Source: Symsagittifera roscoffensis
Lineage: Eukaryota; Xenacoelomorpha; Acoela; Convolutidae
Direction of reading: 5' to 3'
Length of the DNA stretch: 64,000 nucleotides
Assembly (NCBI RefSeq): GCF_963678635.1
Contig: NC_087068.1
Span: 60,264,872-60,328,871, forward strand
Positions 35,122 to 46,740 of the stretch are shown here, in pieces. Both the position numbers and the translations under genes were made by a program. The notes beneath the pieces were generated by a model. That model saw only the letters and a program-made list of their open reading frames with translations. It was not told where the DNA came from and did not search any database. Every line of letters begins with the position of its first letter. The stretch's first letter is position 1.

Positions 35122-35824
35122 TCTTTTGGGCTCTTATCAGGTCCGACAGCCTATATTTCGCCTTGACATGTTGCTTTAGTGCCATGATCTGTCCATTCAT
35201 TTCCCCAGGGTTGTGGATGTCATCGTTCAGCTTCACGCATATTATGCTCTTCACGATCTTCATATCATCTTCTGGCACCAGATTTGTTCTGAAATTTGAG
35301 TTGCATGATAGTTCCCTGAATGGTTTCCTCGAAACCGCAATTCTTTCAAGTTCTTCACCACCTCGTACTTCTTGTGCGTCCAAATTGTACGTTTCTGAGG
35401 ATGGATCTGTTTGTAATTCCCTGTCGCGGTGTCTAATCTTCTCTTCCGCCAATATCATGCATAGACTATCCTGCTTGTCGCTGTTCTCGTCTGAGTCCTC
35501 ATCCCATTCTTCACACTCCCCGGACAATTTTTCTTGTCCGGTTTCTTCTTCTTCCGTGGACATGGACCACTCCCCAGACTCTTGACCTAGTCCCAGGTGT
35601 TCAGCTTCTTCTTTGAACGCCACTTTCTTCTTCCTAACCTGAGTCTGCTCAAGAATGCTTTCAGGGATCTTGTCATTCAGTGACCGCACAACATCTTTGC
35701 CATCAGTAACACTTCCTCTTGAAGAGTCTGCATTGCCCACTGTTTCACTCCTTCGCAGTATCGTGACTTCCGGTTCCTCCTTACCCTTTCTTGGATCCTC
35801 TGCTAGTTTCTCGAGTAACCTCAT
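35111..35824 (-). CDS. Acidic linker between RNase H and integrase
   Basis: 237 residues, rich in Glu/Asp (GECEEWDEDSDENSD) with basic patches. No catalytic motif. It overlaps the integrase frame by 11 bases in another register. A spacer of this size inside pol is unusual and may contribute to the element's large size. Confidence 0.45.
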   Translation of the reverse strand: MRLLEKLAEDPRKGKEEPEVTILRRSETVGNADSSRGSVTDGKDVVRSLNDKIPESILEQTQVRKKKVAFKEEAEHLGLGQESGEWSMSTEEEETGQEKLSGECEEWDEDSDENSDKQDSLCMILAEEKIRHRDRELQTDPSSETYNLDAQEVRGGEELERIAVSRKPFRELSCNSNFRTNLVPEDDMKIVKSIICVKLNDDIHNPGEMNGQIMALKQHVKAKYRLSDLIRAQKNDK

Positions 35825-35839
35825 TAAGTCATCATCTAT

Positions 35840-36784
35840 CTATGCATCTCCCGTTTCTACCTGGTTAGGATCATAGCCTTTTGCCTTGAGCGTCTCTCTC
35901 ACAATCTTAGACTTGAGTATTATCCCTATCGGCATCCCTCGTTTCTTCTTCAAGAATGTCTTCTCCTGAGGTTCTTTTGGTAATTCGGAGTGATCTTCTA
36001 TCGGTTTGCCTGATTTATCCAGCCATCTCGTGAGTGGAAGACTGTCGTACGTTTCCTTATCCATGAAGGAGAAGCCATCTTTGATTTCAGGTCTATCCGC
36101 CTCCCTCTGTTCTTGTCTCTCGTAGAACTCCGTCATCTTACTCAAGCTGTCAGCGTTTTGATGTTTGTCTCGTGTTCTATGCTCAATTATCATGTTGTAC
36201 CCATCCAGGCGAACTATCCACCTCCCAATGTAACTTTGGTCCATTGAGTACGTCTTCAGCCAGCTTAGTGCCCTGTTGTCGACTCGCAGCTTGAATGGCT
36301 CGCTGCCTAGGTATGCTCTATACTTCTCGACAAAAGGTAACCACCGCGAATATCTCTGCTTTTGGTGCCCCGCACTTAATTTCCGTGTCACTTAAGACTT
36401 TGCTTCCGTACACTTTTGGTCTGAAGACTGTTTTGCCGTTCCATTCTTGTTCTTGATGGAGAATTCCAGAAATCGCTACTACCGACGCATCCGTGTCCAG
36501 CACGTACATCCCTTTCTCAGTTGACATACCTAGTACTGGTGCCTCACACAGCTCTTTCTTTATTCTCTGGACTCTTCTGCTGCGTTGTTCCACGTAAAAT
36601 TCTTGCCCTTGTGTCTCATTAACTGTTGCATCGGGTATACATTGTCTGCATAGCCTTTGATGAATTTTCTGTAGTAATTCGCAAAACCCAGGAAGCTCAT
36701 CAACTGTTGTTCCGTTTTCGGCGATTTCCAAGTTAGAACTGCTTCTACCGCATCTGTATCAGGTCTGATGCCGTGCCTGTCCAC
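35840..36784 (-). pseudogene. RT thumb and RNase H of the giant retroelement
   Basis: Three frames: 36,784-36,560 (SFLGFANYYRKFIKGYAD, the RT connection), 36,731-36,318 (VLDTDASVVAISGILHQ, first RNase H aspartate; YGSKVLSDTE; KAEIFAVV), 36,391-35,840 (LRVDNRALSWL, then HQNADSLSK with the closing Asp). The key acidic residues appear retained, but two frameshifts (near 36,650 and 36,350) disrupt the enzyme. Confidence 0.8.
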
Positions 36785-37849
36785 CCTTGCCCAAGTATTT
36801 TATCGAATCCTTGAGTATCTCGCACTTTGATGGTTTACACTTCAGCCCCGACCTCTTCATACATGCAAACACCTCGTCAAGTCTCTCAAAGTGGTCTTCT
36901 AGTGTGGGCGTCGCTATTACCACGCCATCCACGTAGCACATTACCAGATTGCAGTACTTCTTCGTCACACCTATTAGTGCGTGTGCCATCAATCGCTGAA
37001 ATGTGGCGGTGGCATTGCAAAGACCAAACGGCATCCGTTTCCATTGAAATAGACCCAACTCGCAGGCGAACCCTGTTTTGTCCCTGTCCTGCTTCCTCAG
37101 CGGTACCAGCCAGAAGGCCGAACCTAAATCAAGAGTCGTAAAAAACTTTGCATCACCTAACTTCGAGAGGCTCTCATCAATCCTAGGTATGGGATAGGCA
37201 TCCTTCACCGTGACGGAGTTCAGTTTTCGAAAGTCACAACAAAACCTCAATTGGTCACTTTTCTTCTTGGCCATCACTACTCCACACGCCCACGGAGATT
37301 TGAATGGTTCTATCATATCATACACATTTCGATCTCTTTTCTACACGCATCCGATTTGTGTGGGGTCATGCGCCTCGCCCCCTCCCTGTGCGGTACCGCA
37401 TTCTCCTCAAGTTCTATTTCATGCTCGACAAAATTACAACACCCAATGTCTGCCTTGTGTCTCGAAAAAACTTCCTCGTTCCGCTCTAATAAGTCCTTGA
37501 TGGCTTCGAGTTGTTCGTCCCTTATTTTGTCCCTCAAGTGCTCAATCTCCGACAGGACCGGTTTATCACTTTGCATTTCATCTAATGTGGGCCGTTCCGG
37601 AAAGTTCGAACAGCTCGATAGCCCATCGACCGTCTCTGACTTAAGTGATTTAACAAGACCTGATGAACCTTTTATTTTCTTCAATCGTCTCAAGATACAA
37701 ATTTTGTCCCTATGATTAGGACAATCAACAACTTCATTTTGTTTTGAATTCTCGAGTTTCTCGAGAATTTCATATCGAGTTTTAACGGGTAAAGCATATC
37801 CCAGCTTTCTCCCCCTCTGCATCGTGACGGGTATATCAAGAGTATTCAA
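36759..37849 (-). pseudogene. Reverse transcriptase of the giant retroelement, YVDG active site
   Basis: Upstream region 37,849-37,313, then RT fingers/palm 37,325-36,759 with CCDFRKLNSVTVKDAYP, FTTLDLGSAFW (first catalytic Asp) and MPFGLCNATATFQ. The usual Y-x-D-D box reads CYVDGVVIA, so one catalytic aspartate is glycine. A frameshift lies near 37,320. The mutated box alone predicts a dead enzyme. Confidence 0.85.
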
Positions 37850-38089
37850 AGAGACACTGACGCAGAGGCCGCTTTTCGTTATCGAAAAGGATCTTCCTAA
37901 AACAGCAGCACTTTGACTATTTGGATTCGAGAATATGCATACTTGCTAGTTGTCACTTAGTTCATCGTAATTTTTCATTGGCAAGCTTACGATTACTGCT
38001 TCGTTCGCCTTTAGCCTCACCCTTCTAGTCAAGAAGACCGGTGCTTTATTTTAGCTATTATTAAATTGACCGGTTTTATTGCGTACCTC
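37850..38089 (-). other. Broken protease-RT connector
   Basis: Stops in all minus frames, with short coding-like stretches between protease and RT. Probably decayed pol sequence. Confidence 0.4.
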
Positions 38090-38446
38090 CTATCCTGGTT
38101 TCTTATCCTGAACATCGTTGAACATCCTGAACATTAAATCAATCGTTACGTCGAAGTTCCTGATGAAGTCCCTGCCTAAAATGAATTGGTCAGACTCGTC
38201 CAGGTTTTCTACTACAAGAAAGCACATCCACAGGTTGCGTTCCCCCAGATTTAGGGCTATTATTGGTGTCCTGAGTAGCACCCGCAGCGCCCCTTTGTTG
38301 GCTGCTGACAACCGTATTCTCGAGTCTATCAAGTCATCTTTGTTGAAACCCATTCGCTCCCAAGTTTCGATTGGTATTACACTCAAGACCGCACCAGTAC
38401 CGAGTAACCCACGCAAGTGAGTCTTCTTGCCACTTATGTCAAGCAC
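38090..38446 (-). pseudogene. Retropepsin-like protease, active-site aspartate replaced
   Basis: About 118 residues with LRGLLGTGAVLSVIP where the family has Asp-Thr-Gly, and a C-terminal FILGRDFIRNFDVTID flap/helix block. The Asp-to-Gly change removes the catalytic residue. Sits between nucleocapsid and RT as expected. Confidence 0.72.
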
Positions 38447-38598
38447 CTGTGCTGATACGTCTGCCTAAAGGTCCCAATGTGCATTGCATCTTCCTCCAGC
38501 ATGGCAGAGTCTCCAAGCGATCTCACCTTTAGTTCTTCTTTTCCTACGTAGATCTGCCCTACTAGATCTTCATCACATTACGTTATCATTGTTTTCGT

Positions 38599-39237
38599 TT
38601 AGATGTTGATCCCATCTATATTTAGCATCACCTCATGCGGACCATAAGCTTCTGTGTACCTGTTGTCAACTCGGACTGACTTGCTACCCCCTCTTGTGAG
38701 TAGTGCCCTCAGTGCCCTGGAAGTCGTTTGTGGGCTTATACCCCTCAAGTAATCTGCGTACACATCAATAGGCATTTTTGTCTGGTCGCTGGGTTCGCTC
38801 AAGTTTCTCGTCACCTCATGGCCGCCCACGGTGATTATTGACAATATTCTTGCTCCGATCTTCGTTATTCCAAATGGCTTTCCCGTCACCATTTTTACAG
38901 TGTTGAAATTTCCACTCTTGGTCGACCCCGCTACAGCCTCTGGTATTGACTGCGAGCAAGCTAATGCCTCATTCAATTTCTGTCTATCGATCTCTTGCTT
39001 TAGTCGTTGTTCTATTTCTTTCACCGCCAGGTCCTGTTTCACCTTATTCATAGCTTCCGCCGTCGCTTTCTCAAAATTTATATCTAGAGCGTTCCTGGCT
39101 GTGGCTTCTATTGCACTATTAACTTGCGTTAAAGCTTTCACCGTTTTCGTTGGCAGTTCCGTGCTCGGTGCTCCTAAGTTTTTTGGTTCAAGTTCGGTTT
39201 GTCTATTTCGCTGATTCTGCACCGCCGCTAATGCCAA
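38599..39237 (-). CDS. Gag-Pol linker with coiled-coil-like segment
   Basis: 212 residues: a helical, lysine/glutamate-rich segment (EKATAEAMNKVKQDLAVKEI) and a globular-looking end with VRVDNRYTEAYGPHEVML. It lies between zinc knuckle and protease. No enzymatic motif. Confidence 0.5.
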   Translation of the reverse strand: MALAAVQNQRNRQTELEPKNLGAPSTELPTKTVKALTQVNSAIEATARNALDINFEKATAEAMNKVKQDLAVKEIEQRLKQEIDRQKLNEALACSQSIPEAVAGSTKSGNFNTVKMVTGKPFGITKIGARILSIITVGGHEVTRNLSEPSDQTKMPIDVYADYLRGISPQTTSRALRALLTRGGSKSVRVDNRYTEAYGPHEVMLNIDGINI

Positions 39238-39273
39238 TTTATGTTTGGGGTGACTCTGATCCTTGACCGCCTC

Positions 39274-39501
39274 TCAAAATAAAGGAAAATCGATCTTGAA
39301 GTGCCCTTCCTGACTGCAGAAGAAGCATCTTGCACCTATCTTGATGATTAAGCCACTATAGTACTCGTGTTCTTCCATCTGGCTCATGTCTTCCTCATCT
39401 GGTGCGTAGCCCAGACTCTTCATGCCCTGTTTGTATGTTGTGCAATCCGCCACGTGATGATCAGCTGACCCGCAGTTCGCGCATGATCTACGTTTGTCCA
39501 T
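39274..39501 (-). CDS. Nucleocapsid zinc-knuckle region
   Basis: Two CCHC-like units: CANCGSADHHVADC and CFFCSQEGHFKIDF, the second lacking its last cysteine (phenylalanine instead). Binds genomic RNA in Gag. The altered last ligand suggests decay. A TGA-like break separates it from the next frame. Confidence 0.7.
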   Translation of the reverse strand: MDKRRSCANCGSADHHVADCTTYKQGMKSLGYAPDEEDMSQMEEHEYYSGLIIKIGARCFFCSQEGHFKIDFPLF

Positions 39502-39519
39502 GTCATCTCTAGGCTTGTA

Positions 39520-40373
39520 CTATGACGACATTTGCGATTGGCTTCCCCCTTGCGTATTCCTGTTATCTGAATACGAGTATTTCTTGGGTTTCATTAGCAT
39601 GTACTCTCTCGACTTCAGTCTCATCTCTTCTGGAGTCGGTGCACTATCTTTCGACAATGTGTAGTATGTTGCTAACATTGTTATTAAGTCATCACTCTTC
39701 ACCCCATCAATGAACTTCGAGGCGATGCTAAAATTTCTTCTGTTTGTCGATTCTTCAGTGTCACTCCTTCGTCTCAAGCTCTCAAGGTCATCCAGGAATC
39801 GATCAATTGATTCATCGTACCTTTGCCTTCTCTTCTCAAATCGCATCATCGCTTGGTGACGCTTCATACCCGATCCAAATCGATTCAACAATATCTCGAA
39901 GATTTTATCCGCTGTGTCGCGTTTTTCTTCTTTCTTTGCAACCACGCATTTCATCGCCGTGCCTTCTAAATTGCTGAGTATCGCTGTGCAGGCTTGTCTC
40001 TCATCATTCAAGTTGTCTTGTTGAAAAATGGTAATCTCATAACTTCTACCCAAGTGTCAATACAACCATCCGAATCATCCTTGAATTCTTTCGGTTTTTT
40101 GAAAGTTTTCCTGGATTTGCGCCCTCCTCTATCACTCGAGTCAGTGTTCCTCGTAGCGAAGGCTTCTAGTGTCCTGTTCATCATTTCCCAGGTGCTTGCC
40201 CACGTCATAGTTTCTGGCCCTACGTTGCTGTGAGTCGTGGAGTTTCCTGGACCACTCGTTATATTTGCTGTTCCACTTTTCATAATTGTTTTGGCAGCCA
40301 CCGGTGCTGTGCTCACCGCATCCCGGGTTAAAAGTAACGGTGTCGATTGGCGTTTGTTCTGTTGTGGTTCCAC
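39520..40373 (-). pseudogene. gag: Gag capsid region
   Basis: Frames 40,373-40,008 (leader rich in Thr/Pro/Ser, then KTFKKPKEFKDDSDGCIDTW) and 40,053-39,520 (helical capsid: YDESIDRFLDDLESLRRR, FSIASKFIDGVKSDDLI). The second matches Ty3/gypsy capsid helices. A frameshift lies near 40,020 in a stretch of T and A. Confidence 0.7.
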
Positions 40374-40377
40374 GAAG

Positions 40378-40971
40378 TCAACCCTGTTGCCTTGCGTGCG
40401 ATCCGCTGCCGGCCTGTTTTGTTAACTTAGATTTTCTCAAGATTGCGTCTAGTTTTGCTTGTATCGCGCATGAATTCTCAGCCTGATCCCTACTCATTGT
40501 GTCCATTCTCGTTTCAAGACTTCCTAACTGGCTGTTGACATCATCATATCTTTGTTTCATCTCTTGTAAGTATTTTTTGATGTTTTTTTTTCTCGTTCCA
40601 CGTCAGTGGCATCTACCTTGTCTGACATCTGCTGAAGTTTTTCCTCTGTTGCCCTGACCAGGTTGAAATAGCTGTCCAGGTACTCGTGTTTGTTGTATCT
40701 TAATTCTTTCTTTATTACCTCTCTATCCTCCTCGCTGTGCTTAAGTTTCTTGTCGATCTGATCTAAATTCGCCATCAAATCAACCAGCTCAAGATAAGTT
40801 ATTTCATGGTCAGCTGTTGCCCTGTTGTTGGCTGCTGCTCCCGGTCTGATCTGGTCTTCGCTTTGGTCGGTGTCTGTCGTTTTCGTGAGAACTGTCCCAA
40901 ATGTTTTGCCTCTCCCGGCTTTCGGTTCTTCCGCTGCTGCGTCTCTCGACTTCATTCCGTCCATCATCGCC
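40378..40971 (-). pseudogene. gag: Gag N-terminal region, coiled coil, left part after the insertion
   Basis: From the insertion point at 40,971 the frame reads through an alanine/lysine-rich stretch and a coiled-coil segment (LVDLMANLDQIDKKLKHSEED, 40,800-40,720), then shifts near 40,560 to a second helical piece (RYDDVNSQLGSLETRMD). It is the continuation of the reading at 57,505-57,096. Confidence 0.6.
40966..40971 (+). repeat. 6-bp target-site duplication, left copy
   Basis: ATCGCC directly before the element; the same six bases follow its right end at 57,090-57,095. Confidence 0.9.
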
Positions 40972-41520
40972 AGTAGTAGATGTTGGAGGTTAAGTGGGGG
41001 GGGGGGGGGGGGGAGGTGGCGGACCCCCATGTATTAAGATAGGGAATAGAGCATCCGGTCCGCCAGCTATGTATTAAGATAGGGTATAGAGTCTACAATG
41101 TATAAGGATAGGGAAAACCAATGGTAAGGTTTCAGTGTGATGGTAAAAGAAAGAAAAACCTAATTTTTTTGGTTTTTGTCTAATTTTTTTCACAAAAATC
41201 TGGGCGCGCGTTACCTAATTGGGAACAATTAATTGTTAATTACGAGTGGATTGCTGTGGATTGTAGAATAAAGGTTATGTATTTAGTTTTTTGGTGGATG
41301 GTAAGTCAATGGTAAGAGTTTTTGTGCAAAAACTTGGAATTTTTATCAAAAAAATTTTTTCGAAAAAATTCAAAACACGATAAGATTACCTATTATTTGA
41401 CCAAATTTATTAGATAATCCTACTTTCTATCTAAGTGAATCAATAATCTTACTTTCTATCTAATTGAAACAATGCTGAAACCTGCAGAAACTTGGAAAAA
41501 TTCAAATTTTTTGAGACAAA
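40972..41520 (+). repeat. Left terminal inverted repeat
   Basis: Matches the reverse complement of about 56,585-57,089 with short indels. Includes a run of 18 G (7 in the right copy), GTATTAAGATAGGG twice (41,031 and 41,071), a variant TATAAGGATAGGG at 41,101, and a conserved GGGCGCGCGTTACC. The reiterated word could be a binding site for the replication proteins. Confidence 0.9.
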
Positions 41521-44152
41521 ATTGCAAAAATTTCAAGTATTTGGAAAAAATTGCAAAATTTCAAGTATTTGGAAAAAATTGCAAAAATTTCAAGTATTTG
41601 GAAAAAATTGCAGAAATCTCATAATTTTGGCTAATGTATTGTTGCTTTTGATCTAATTTTAAACATACTTTTACTTATTGATTTTAAAAATAAGCTAAGA
41701 CTATATGTTAATTGGCATTATGTTGAGACAATGATACAAAATTTTGAATAAAAAAATGACTTTTTCAACAATTTTTTCTCAAAATATTGAAATACGATGA
41801 AGTTTACCTTAATTTGAGCTAAATATTTGGTTATAAAATTCTCTAAACACTGAAAAGAAGGTTCATAGTAGCAGAATCAATATTGAAACTTCCGGAAAAC
41901 AGTGAAATTAGTCGTAATTTTCGAGAAGGTAAAATAAAAATTAATCAAATTTATGAAAATTTCCATTTCGAACCTTTTATTTTGGTTTTTAACTGTTTTT
42001 TTTTTGTCCAGTTCAGGGATTTTTTTTAGTAATCTCAATTCAAATGAACATTAAGGGCAATATCCTATGAAATTTCAAACTATCAAACTCCATGATTCAA
42101 CTCCTCCTCATTTTTTTCTCATTGAATTACCCAAATTTGTACAAAAATTACAACTTGTGGCAAATTTTTCATGTTAAAAATTAGAAATTTCTGATTATTG
42201 ATAAAAAATGAACAGTTTATTGCTAAAATTGTTTAAAATGGGATAAATGTTTCTGAAAAGTTTATTCGATATTGGCTCAAATTCAACAAACACTTCTTCA
42301 TAACTGATGATTATCTCTGTTGCTTCTGCAACATAACTTTCAAGATTTTCCGTAGAGTTTTTCCATGTTTTAAAGTTATTCTTGCTTTCTGTTTAAAACA
42401 TGTTTTCGCTATTGAACACACTTTACAAGAAAATTTAGTCAAAACTGGAGAATTTAGGAGGAAAATAGTATCAATTGAACGAACCATTTGCTAGCAGAGA
42501 TGAAAATAGAACTGATACCGTATGATTATTACAAAAAAAAATGTTAAAATCTTCGAGGTTCCCCTGTTCAGTTGCTATGGTAAATTATTTAAGCAAAAAT
42601 ACACCTTTTGGAATCATTAACTATCACTTTTCTTGCAAAATAGTTATTAACTCGCTTTTTTTCTTAATTTATGACGGAAATTTTCTCAAAAATATCCAAG
42701 TGAGAAAGAATTGGTGCTAGTTAAAGCATTCAAAAATATATGTACACAATGAGAATATGAAGGTGTATTTTTACGATCTAAGAACAAATTAGGAGCAGCT
42801 CTATTAGTTATAATCTGAAAATCTCCGGAAATACGCAAGAGAACCTAGTTCCTAACATCTACAATACAAAAACTTCTGAAAGAGCGAGTCACAAAAAATT
42901 GACTTAGCAAAGCGAATCAAGGTGAAAACTGGAACAATTGTGTAATTTTCCGATTTTTATTAAGAAAAAACTCTATGTAGTAAAAATGTAGTAATCTATT
43001 GTATATAGTGTTGTATATTCTATGTAGTATTGTGTAGCAAGGAAAAGTAGAACTTGAAAGCAAGTTTTCGATTTATGCTTTATGTATCTTCTGCCAAAAG
43101 ATGTCGAATTGGGTTTGCTTTTCAAAAATTATCTTCAAAACATTTGATTTTTCATATAAAGTACCAAATATATCAAATGATAACAATTTTTTCTAATGAA
43201 TTACGGATAAATATAAGACTTTGAGAATTTTTATGTCGGATTTTTTCTCAAGATATACTTTATAAGCTAAATTTTAGTAAAAGTATCTCAAATCTCTTAA
43301 GGATTAAATTGAGTTTCTATCTCATTTTAGCATTTTCTCAGTTTCTGCTTCATCTACTTTCCACCAAATGAATCCAATTTGAGCAAATTTTTACTTGAAA
43401 ATTGAATTTTAGATGGAAAAATGTATCGTTTCAACGAACGATCAATAATCCGAAGCTGAATTAATACCATAAACCCTTTACTAAAAAGCTTTAAAGGAAT
43501 TTCTCAAGCTCATAACTGTATAATGCTGTTTTAAATCTGAATTTCTTTTTTAGACTAAATTTTTAGTTGGAATGATGTATATCATTATCTTGAAACTTTC
43601 AAAGTTTAGCAAAATATACATTTTTTCCACGTCATTTATCAATTTCTTTTCTGAAATCATCAAAAAATCAATAGAAAACATTATTCTTAATAAGTTAAAT
43701 CACATTATCTGCTTAAAAAGCTCTGCTCTATGAACACGTTTACAAGCACTAAACAAGGAAAACTTTAAAATAGCAACTACAAAAAACCTTTCAATTAGTT
43801 GATGTATTCCAAATATCCAAGTTTTACAATTTTTAGGCGAATACTTAAATACTCATTAGCATATGTTATACACTTTACTACAAAATTATCACAAATCTCC
43901 GCAAGCTTGCAACCAAGGGAGTTTTTACTGTTGATTAAAAGTTTTCGGATCGAGTTCCATGGAAAGCTTCACGACGATTTAAACTCGACTTTTGCTGTCT
44001 TTAACATCAATCAAAACCTTTGAATAAAAAAAATAAATGACAGTTCAGGTAATGTAATGAAAACACTGTATAATTACTAACTAGATTTGTTACAATTGCT
44101 GAGACTTTCCAGATTCAGTAAAAAGAAATAATCATAGTAATTTCTAAGTTTT
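41521..44152. other. Long AT-rich non-coding stretch
   Basis: At 41,521-41,612 a 31-bp unit (TTTCAAGTATTTGGAAAAAAT) repeats three times. The remaining 2.5 kb has only short unconvincing open frames (the longest, 43,799-44,023, has no recognisable features). Any missing element genes would have to be here, but I see none. Confidence 0.6.
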
Positions 44153-44404
44153 TCATAAAAAACTTAAAAGTTTTACCTTTTCCTGAAGTGTGTTTGGAGT
44201 CTGCTGAGCACATAATTTATTATTATGCTGAGAATGCTTCTTCTTGAAATGATTAGCGAGTTCCTCGCTGCTATAAGTATAAAAATTACAATTAGAACAC
44301 TTCAAAACACCACATGTTCTACGATGTCTTGATGCATCTTTGTGAGTGTAATCCCTGCCACATTCAAGACATGCAACTCTTTCGTTTCTATTGAGTGAAG
44401 GCAT
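44153..44404 (-). CDS. Stand-alone zinc-finger protein related to the PolB N-terminus
   Basis: 83 residues starting MPSLNRNERVACLECG, almost the same as the start of the polymerase at 52,209 (MPALNRNEKVKCEECG). Two C2H2-like fingers follow (CLECGRDYTHKDASRHRRTC and CSNCNFYTYSSEELANHFKKKH). There is no polymerase after it: reading ends shortly past a GAAAAG/GTAAAA that could be a splice donor, so a further exon is possible. Likely a duplicated DNA-binding module, perhaps recognising the same terminal sequence as the polymerase. Transcribed towards the left terminal repeat. Confidence 0.65.
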   Translation of the reverse strand: MPSLNRNERVACLECGRDYTHKDASRHRRTCGVLKCSNCNFYTYSSEELANHFKKKHSQHNNKLCAQQTPNTLQEKVKLLSFL

Positions 44405-44524
44405 CTCAATAGTAATGAAAAATTAAATGGGAGATTTAAAATGTACCAAATTTTTAGATAAGGTGAGTTGAATAGCCACAAAAAATGAATAAAAAAAAAT
44501 AAAAACAGCAAACTTATTAACCAA

Positions 44525-44900
44525 TTGTTTTTAACGAGACAGAAAATCAGAATGGATATGCTATTTAGCCTAGCTGAAATAAAAATCATCCAATCTAACC
44601 ATGGAGTTTTTAAAAGTATCAACCAATCAGAAGCGAGCATTAATTACAAGAAAACTTTTATCTTTTCTGATATCAACCAATCAGAATTGAGCTTCAATAG
44701 TCATGTAATTTTCAACAAATTCAATGTCAATCTGTCAGAATTGAGCTTCAAAGGTCATGAAATTTTCAAGAAATTTAAAGTCAACCAATCAGAGTTGAGC
44801 TCTTCTTCTCATGAATTTTTCAACAATTTCGTTAACTTTTGTAGATTTTGAGGATACTTTCACAGACATTATTTGTGTTAATAACCAATCAGAATGAAGT
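44525..44900. promoter_or_regulatory. CCAATCAG-repeat region
   Basis: About 55-60-bp units each carrying AACCAATCAGA or a near copy, at 44,621, 44,675, 44,728 (degenerate), 44,783 and 44,883. CCAAT boxes bind NF-Y-type factors in animals. The region lies upstream of the minus-strand gene starting at 44,404. A 108-codon plus-strand open frame here is a by-product of the repeat and is not called as a gene. Confidence 0.5.
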
Positions 44901-45045
44901 AATCACAGATTTTAAACACTTTGTAGATCAGAACCAGACTATGTTTATGAAATTTCTTAATCAATAAATTTTATTGAATTTTTCCAACATAACTAAGATT
45001 TGAAGTTTGATACCCTAGTAGGATAAATGAGATTTCTTGTCTAGT

Positions 45046-45601
45046 TTATATTGTTTTTTCGATTTTCAATTCAAATTTTGAAATTTCGATCAAAATTTTT
45101 CCGATTTGTTCTATTTCTAACCAGTGAAAAACGAAATTACCAAAATATACGTTTTTATCGTTTTCTTTTTGGTATATTGTAGTATAAACAACCGGAAGTC
45201 TATTAAATTTGGATAAACGATCAAAAGATATTCTGACAAATCTGGATTTTGTATTTGTATCAAATTCAAAACAGTAATCGAATTGATGTTCCTTATCTCC
45301 AATTTCTGTTTCATAGGCTCTTCCATTGTTTTGTTTTTTTACTGATCGACCACCCAATCTGAGTTAACTCTTCTAAATAAGAATATTGTTGATAAAACTG
45401 ACAGTACTCTTCTTTTTTGTAATCTCGTCTCCATCTTTTTAACAAAACTATTGAATTTTCTGTGTTTCTATACAAATTAAAACTAATACAATCTCCATCA
45501 ACTTCATCTGTCCACCACTCTTGTATTTTTTTGTAGTAGTTCATTTTTAAAATCGGATAAATGTTCAATTCAGACATTGAAAACGCTTTTGATGGAAACA
45601 T
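45046..45601 (-). pseudogene. PC4-like small protein of the element, one frameshift
   Basis: About 180 residues in two frames joined near 45,340 in a T run. First part: EWWTDEVDGDCISFNLY then KRWRRDYKKEEY; second part: FVRISFDRLSKFNRL then VYFGNFVFHWLEIEQIGKIL. Each half alternates basic strands with a closing helix, resembling a PC4/p15 repeat. A broken homologue lies at 61,632-61,192, where the shift is absent, which supports the joined reading. A TATA-like ATTATATATACATT lies near 45,831 on the upstream side. Function is inferred only. Confidence 0.5.
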
Positions 45602-46106
45602 TTTTCTTACTGAAATATATGAAGAAACTTAAAAAACTCGAATTGTTTTATCATTTTTAAAGTATTTTGTAGTAAAATTCACCGTAAATATTTTAAAATT
45701 TTTTAGAGTCTAATTAGTTTCAAGGAAATTCATGTAGCCAATAAAAACTTCAAATTAGGGCAGAAAAAAAAATTGAAAACAACCAATGAAATTCAAAAAA
45801 TCTAAAAAAATAATGATAATGTTTTCAATTATATATACATTCTTGTTTGCAATTTTTTTAAATTGAGGCAAAATTAAGCTAAATTGTGATGAAAACAGTT
45901 AGTAAATAAATTTATCAGTATTTTCATAAACAAATACTGGAAAATCATTTCATAATTGGTTGGTGTTTTATGTCAATTTCGATTAAATTGCATGTTTTGT
46001 CTGACTTTTCCTAGATATTATAGCTCTAAATATACACTTTAGTGAGAAAAAATAGTTTTGAACCAATAATATTTCAATTACCAAACATGCAAAACATCAC
46101 AAAGCT

Positions 46107-46646
46107 TTACTGAGGTTTACAATTATCAACAAACATAAAGTCTCCCAATATTTGGGACAGTTCTTTGAATTCATTCAAAGTATAGTTGACATACGCAACT
46201 TGCTTCAAGTCTTCATTTTCCTTTGCAGTGAAGAGTCGAATCTGAAGGTAGGGTGGCTTGCTCACGTTGTACTTCTTGATTGTGACACACACCCTCCTCA
46301 TGTTGTACATTGATATTTCATATACTCTATTACAGATGTCGAGCTTCTGATCCATCGTTGATTCTCTGCCAGATTTGGCTTCATATATAGGTACGAGTCC
46401 AAGATTTTCAGCATCGTGAATAATAGTATCCCGTATTGCGGATATTGCTTCGCCTTCTTTTTCACTAAGATAGACTTGTTGAGACTTTTCAAATTGTCCC
46501 AAATCATTTATTTTTAATAGTTGAAAGCACGGTTCCAAGCATATTTTTCCCTTGTAGGATTTTTGGAACCAAACAAATCTCCCAATTCTTTTTTGATTTT
46601 TTGAAAATTCAATATAGTTGGAACTATCAACTTTTCTCGAGTACAT
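46107..46646 (-). CDS. Two-domain PC4-like protein of the element
   Basis: 179 residues, uninterrupted. Repeat 1 (residues about 18-72): RIGRFVWFQKSYKGKICLEP, then QQVYLSEKEGEAISAI. Repeat 2 (about 115-172): RRVCVTIKKYNVSKPPYLQI, then VAYVNYTLNEFKELSQIL. Each has three or four strands with a basic face, then a hydrophobic strand leading to a helix, as in PC4/p15 single-strand-binding cofactors. It could act in replication or transcription of the element. The start ATG at 46,646 faces the divergent promoter shared with the gene at 46,851. Confidence 0.55.
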   Translation of the reverse strand: MYSRKVDSSNYIEFSKNQKRIGRFVWFQKSYKGKICLEPCFQLLKINDLGQFEKSQQVYLSEKEGEAISAIRDTIIHDAENLGLVPIYEAKSGRESTMDQKLDICNRVYEISMYNMRRVCVTIKKYNVSKPPYLQIRLFTAKENEDLKQVAYVNYTLNEFKELSQILGDFMFVDNCKPQ

Positions 46647-46740
46647 TTTGAAGAATAAACTGATCAGATGAGGAGAAATGAGAGAAATGACTTTGAGTTT
46701 AAATGAAAATGAAAGTAAGCAGTTTGAGTCATCGCCATTT

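Noticed and set aside
43799-44023. A 74-codon gene in the AT-rich part of the 16-kb element
   Set aside because: No promoter, homologous copy or domain; of a size expected by chance in such sequence.
44525-44851. Plus-strand protein with NQSELSF repeats
   Set aside because: It is the translation of the CCAATCAG tandem repeat; better explained as a regulatory region.
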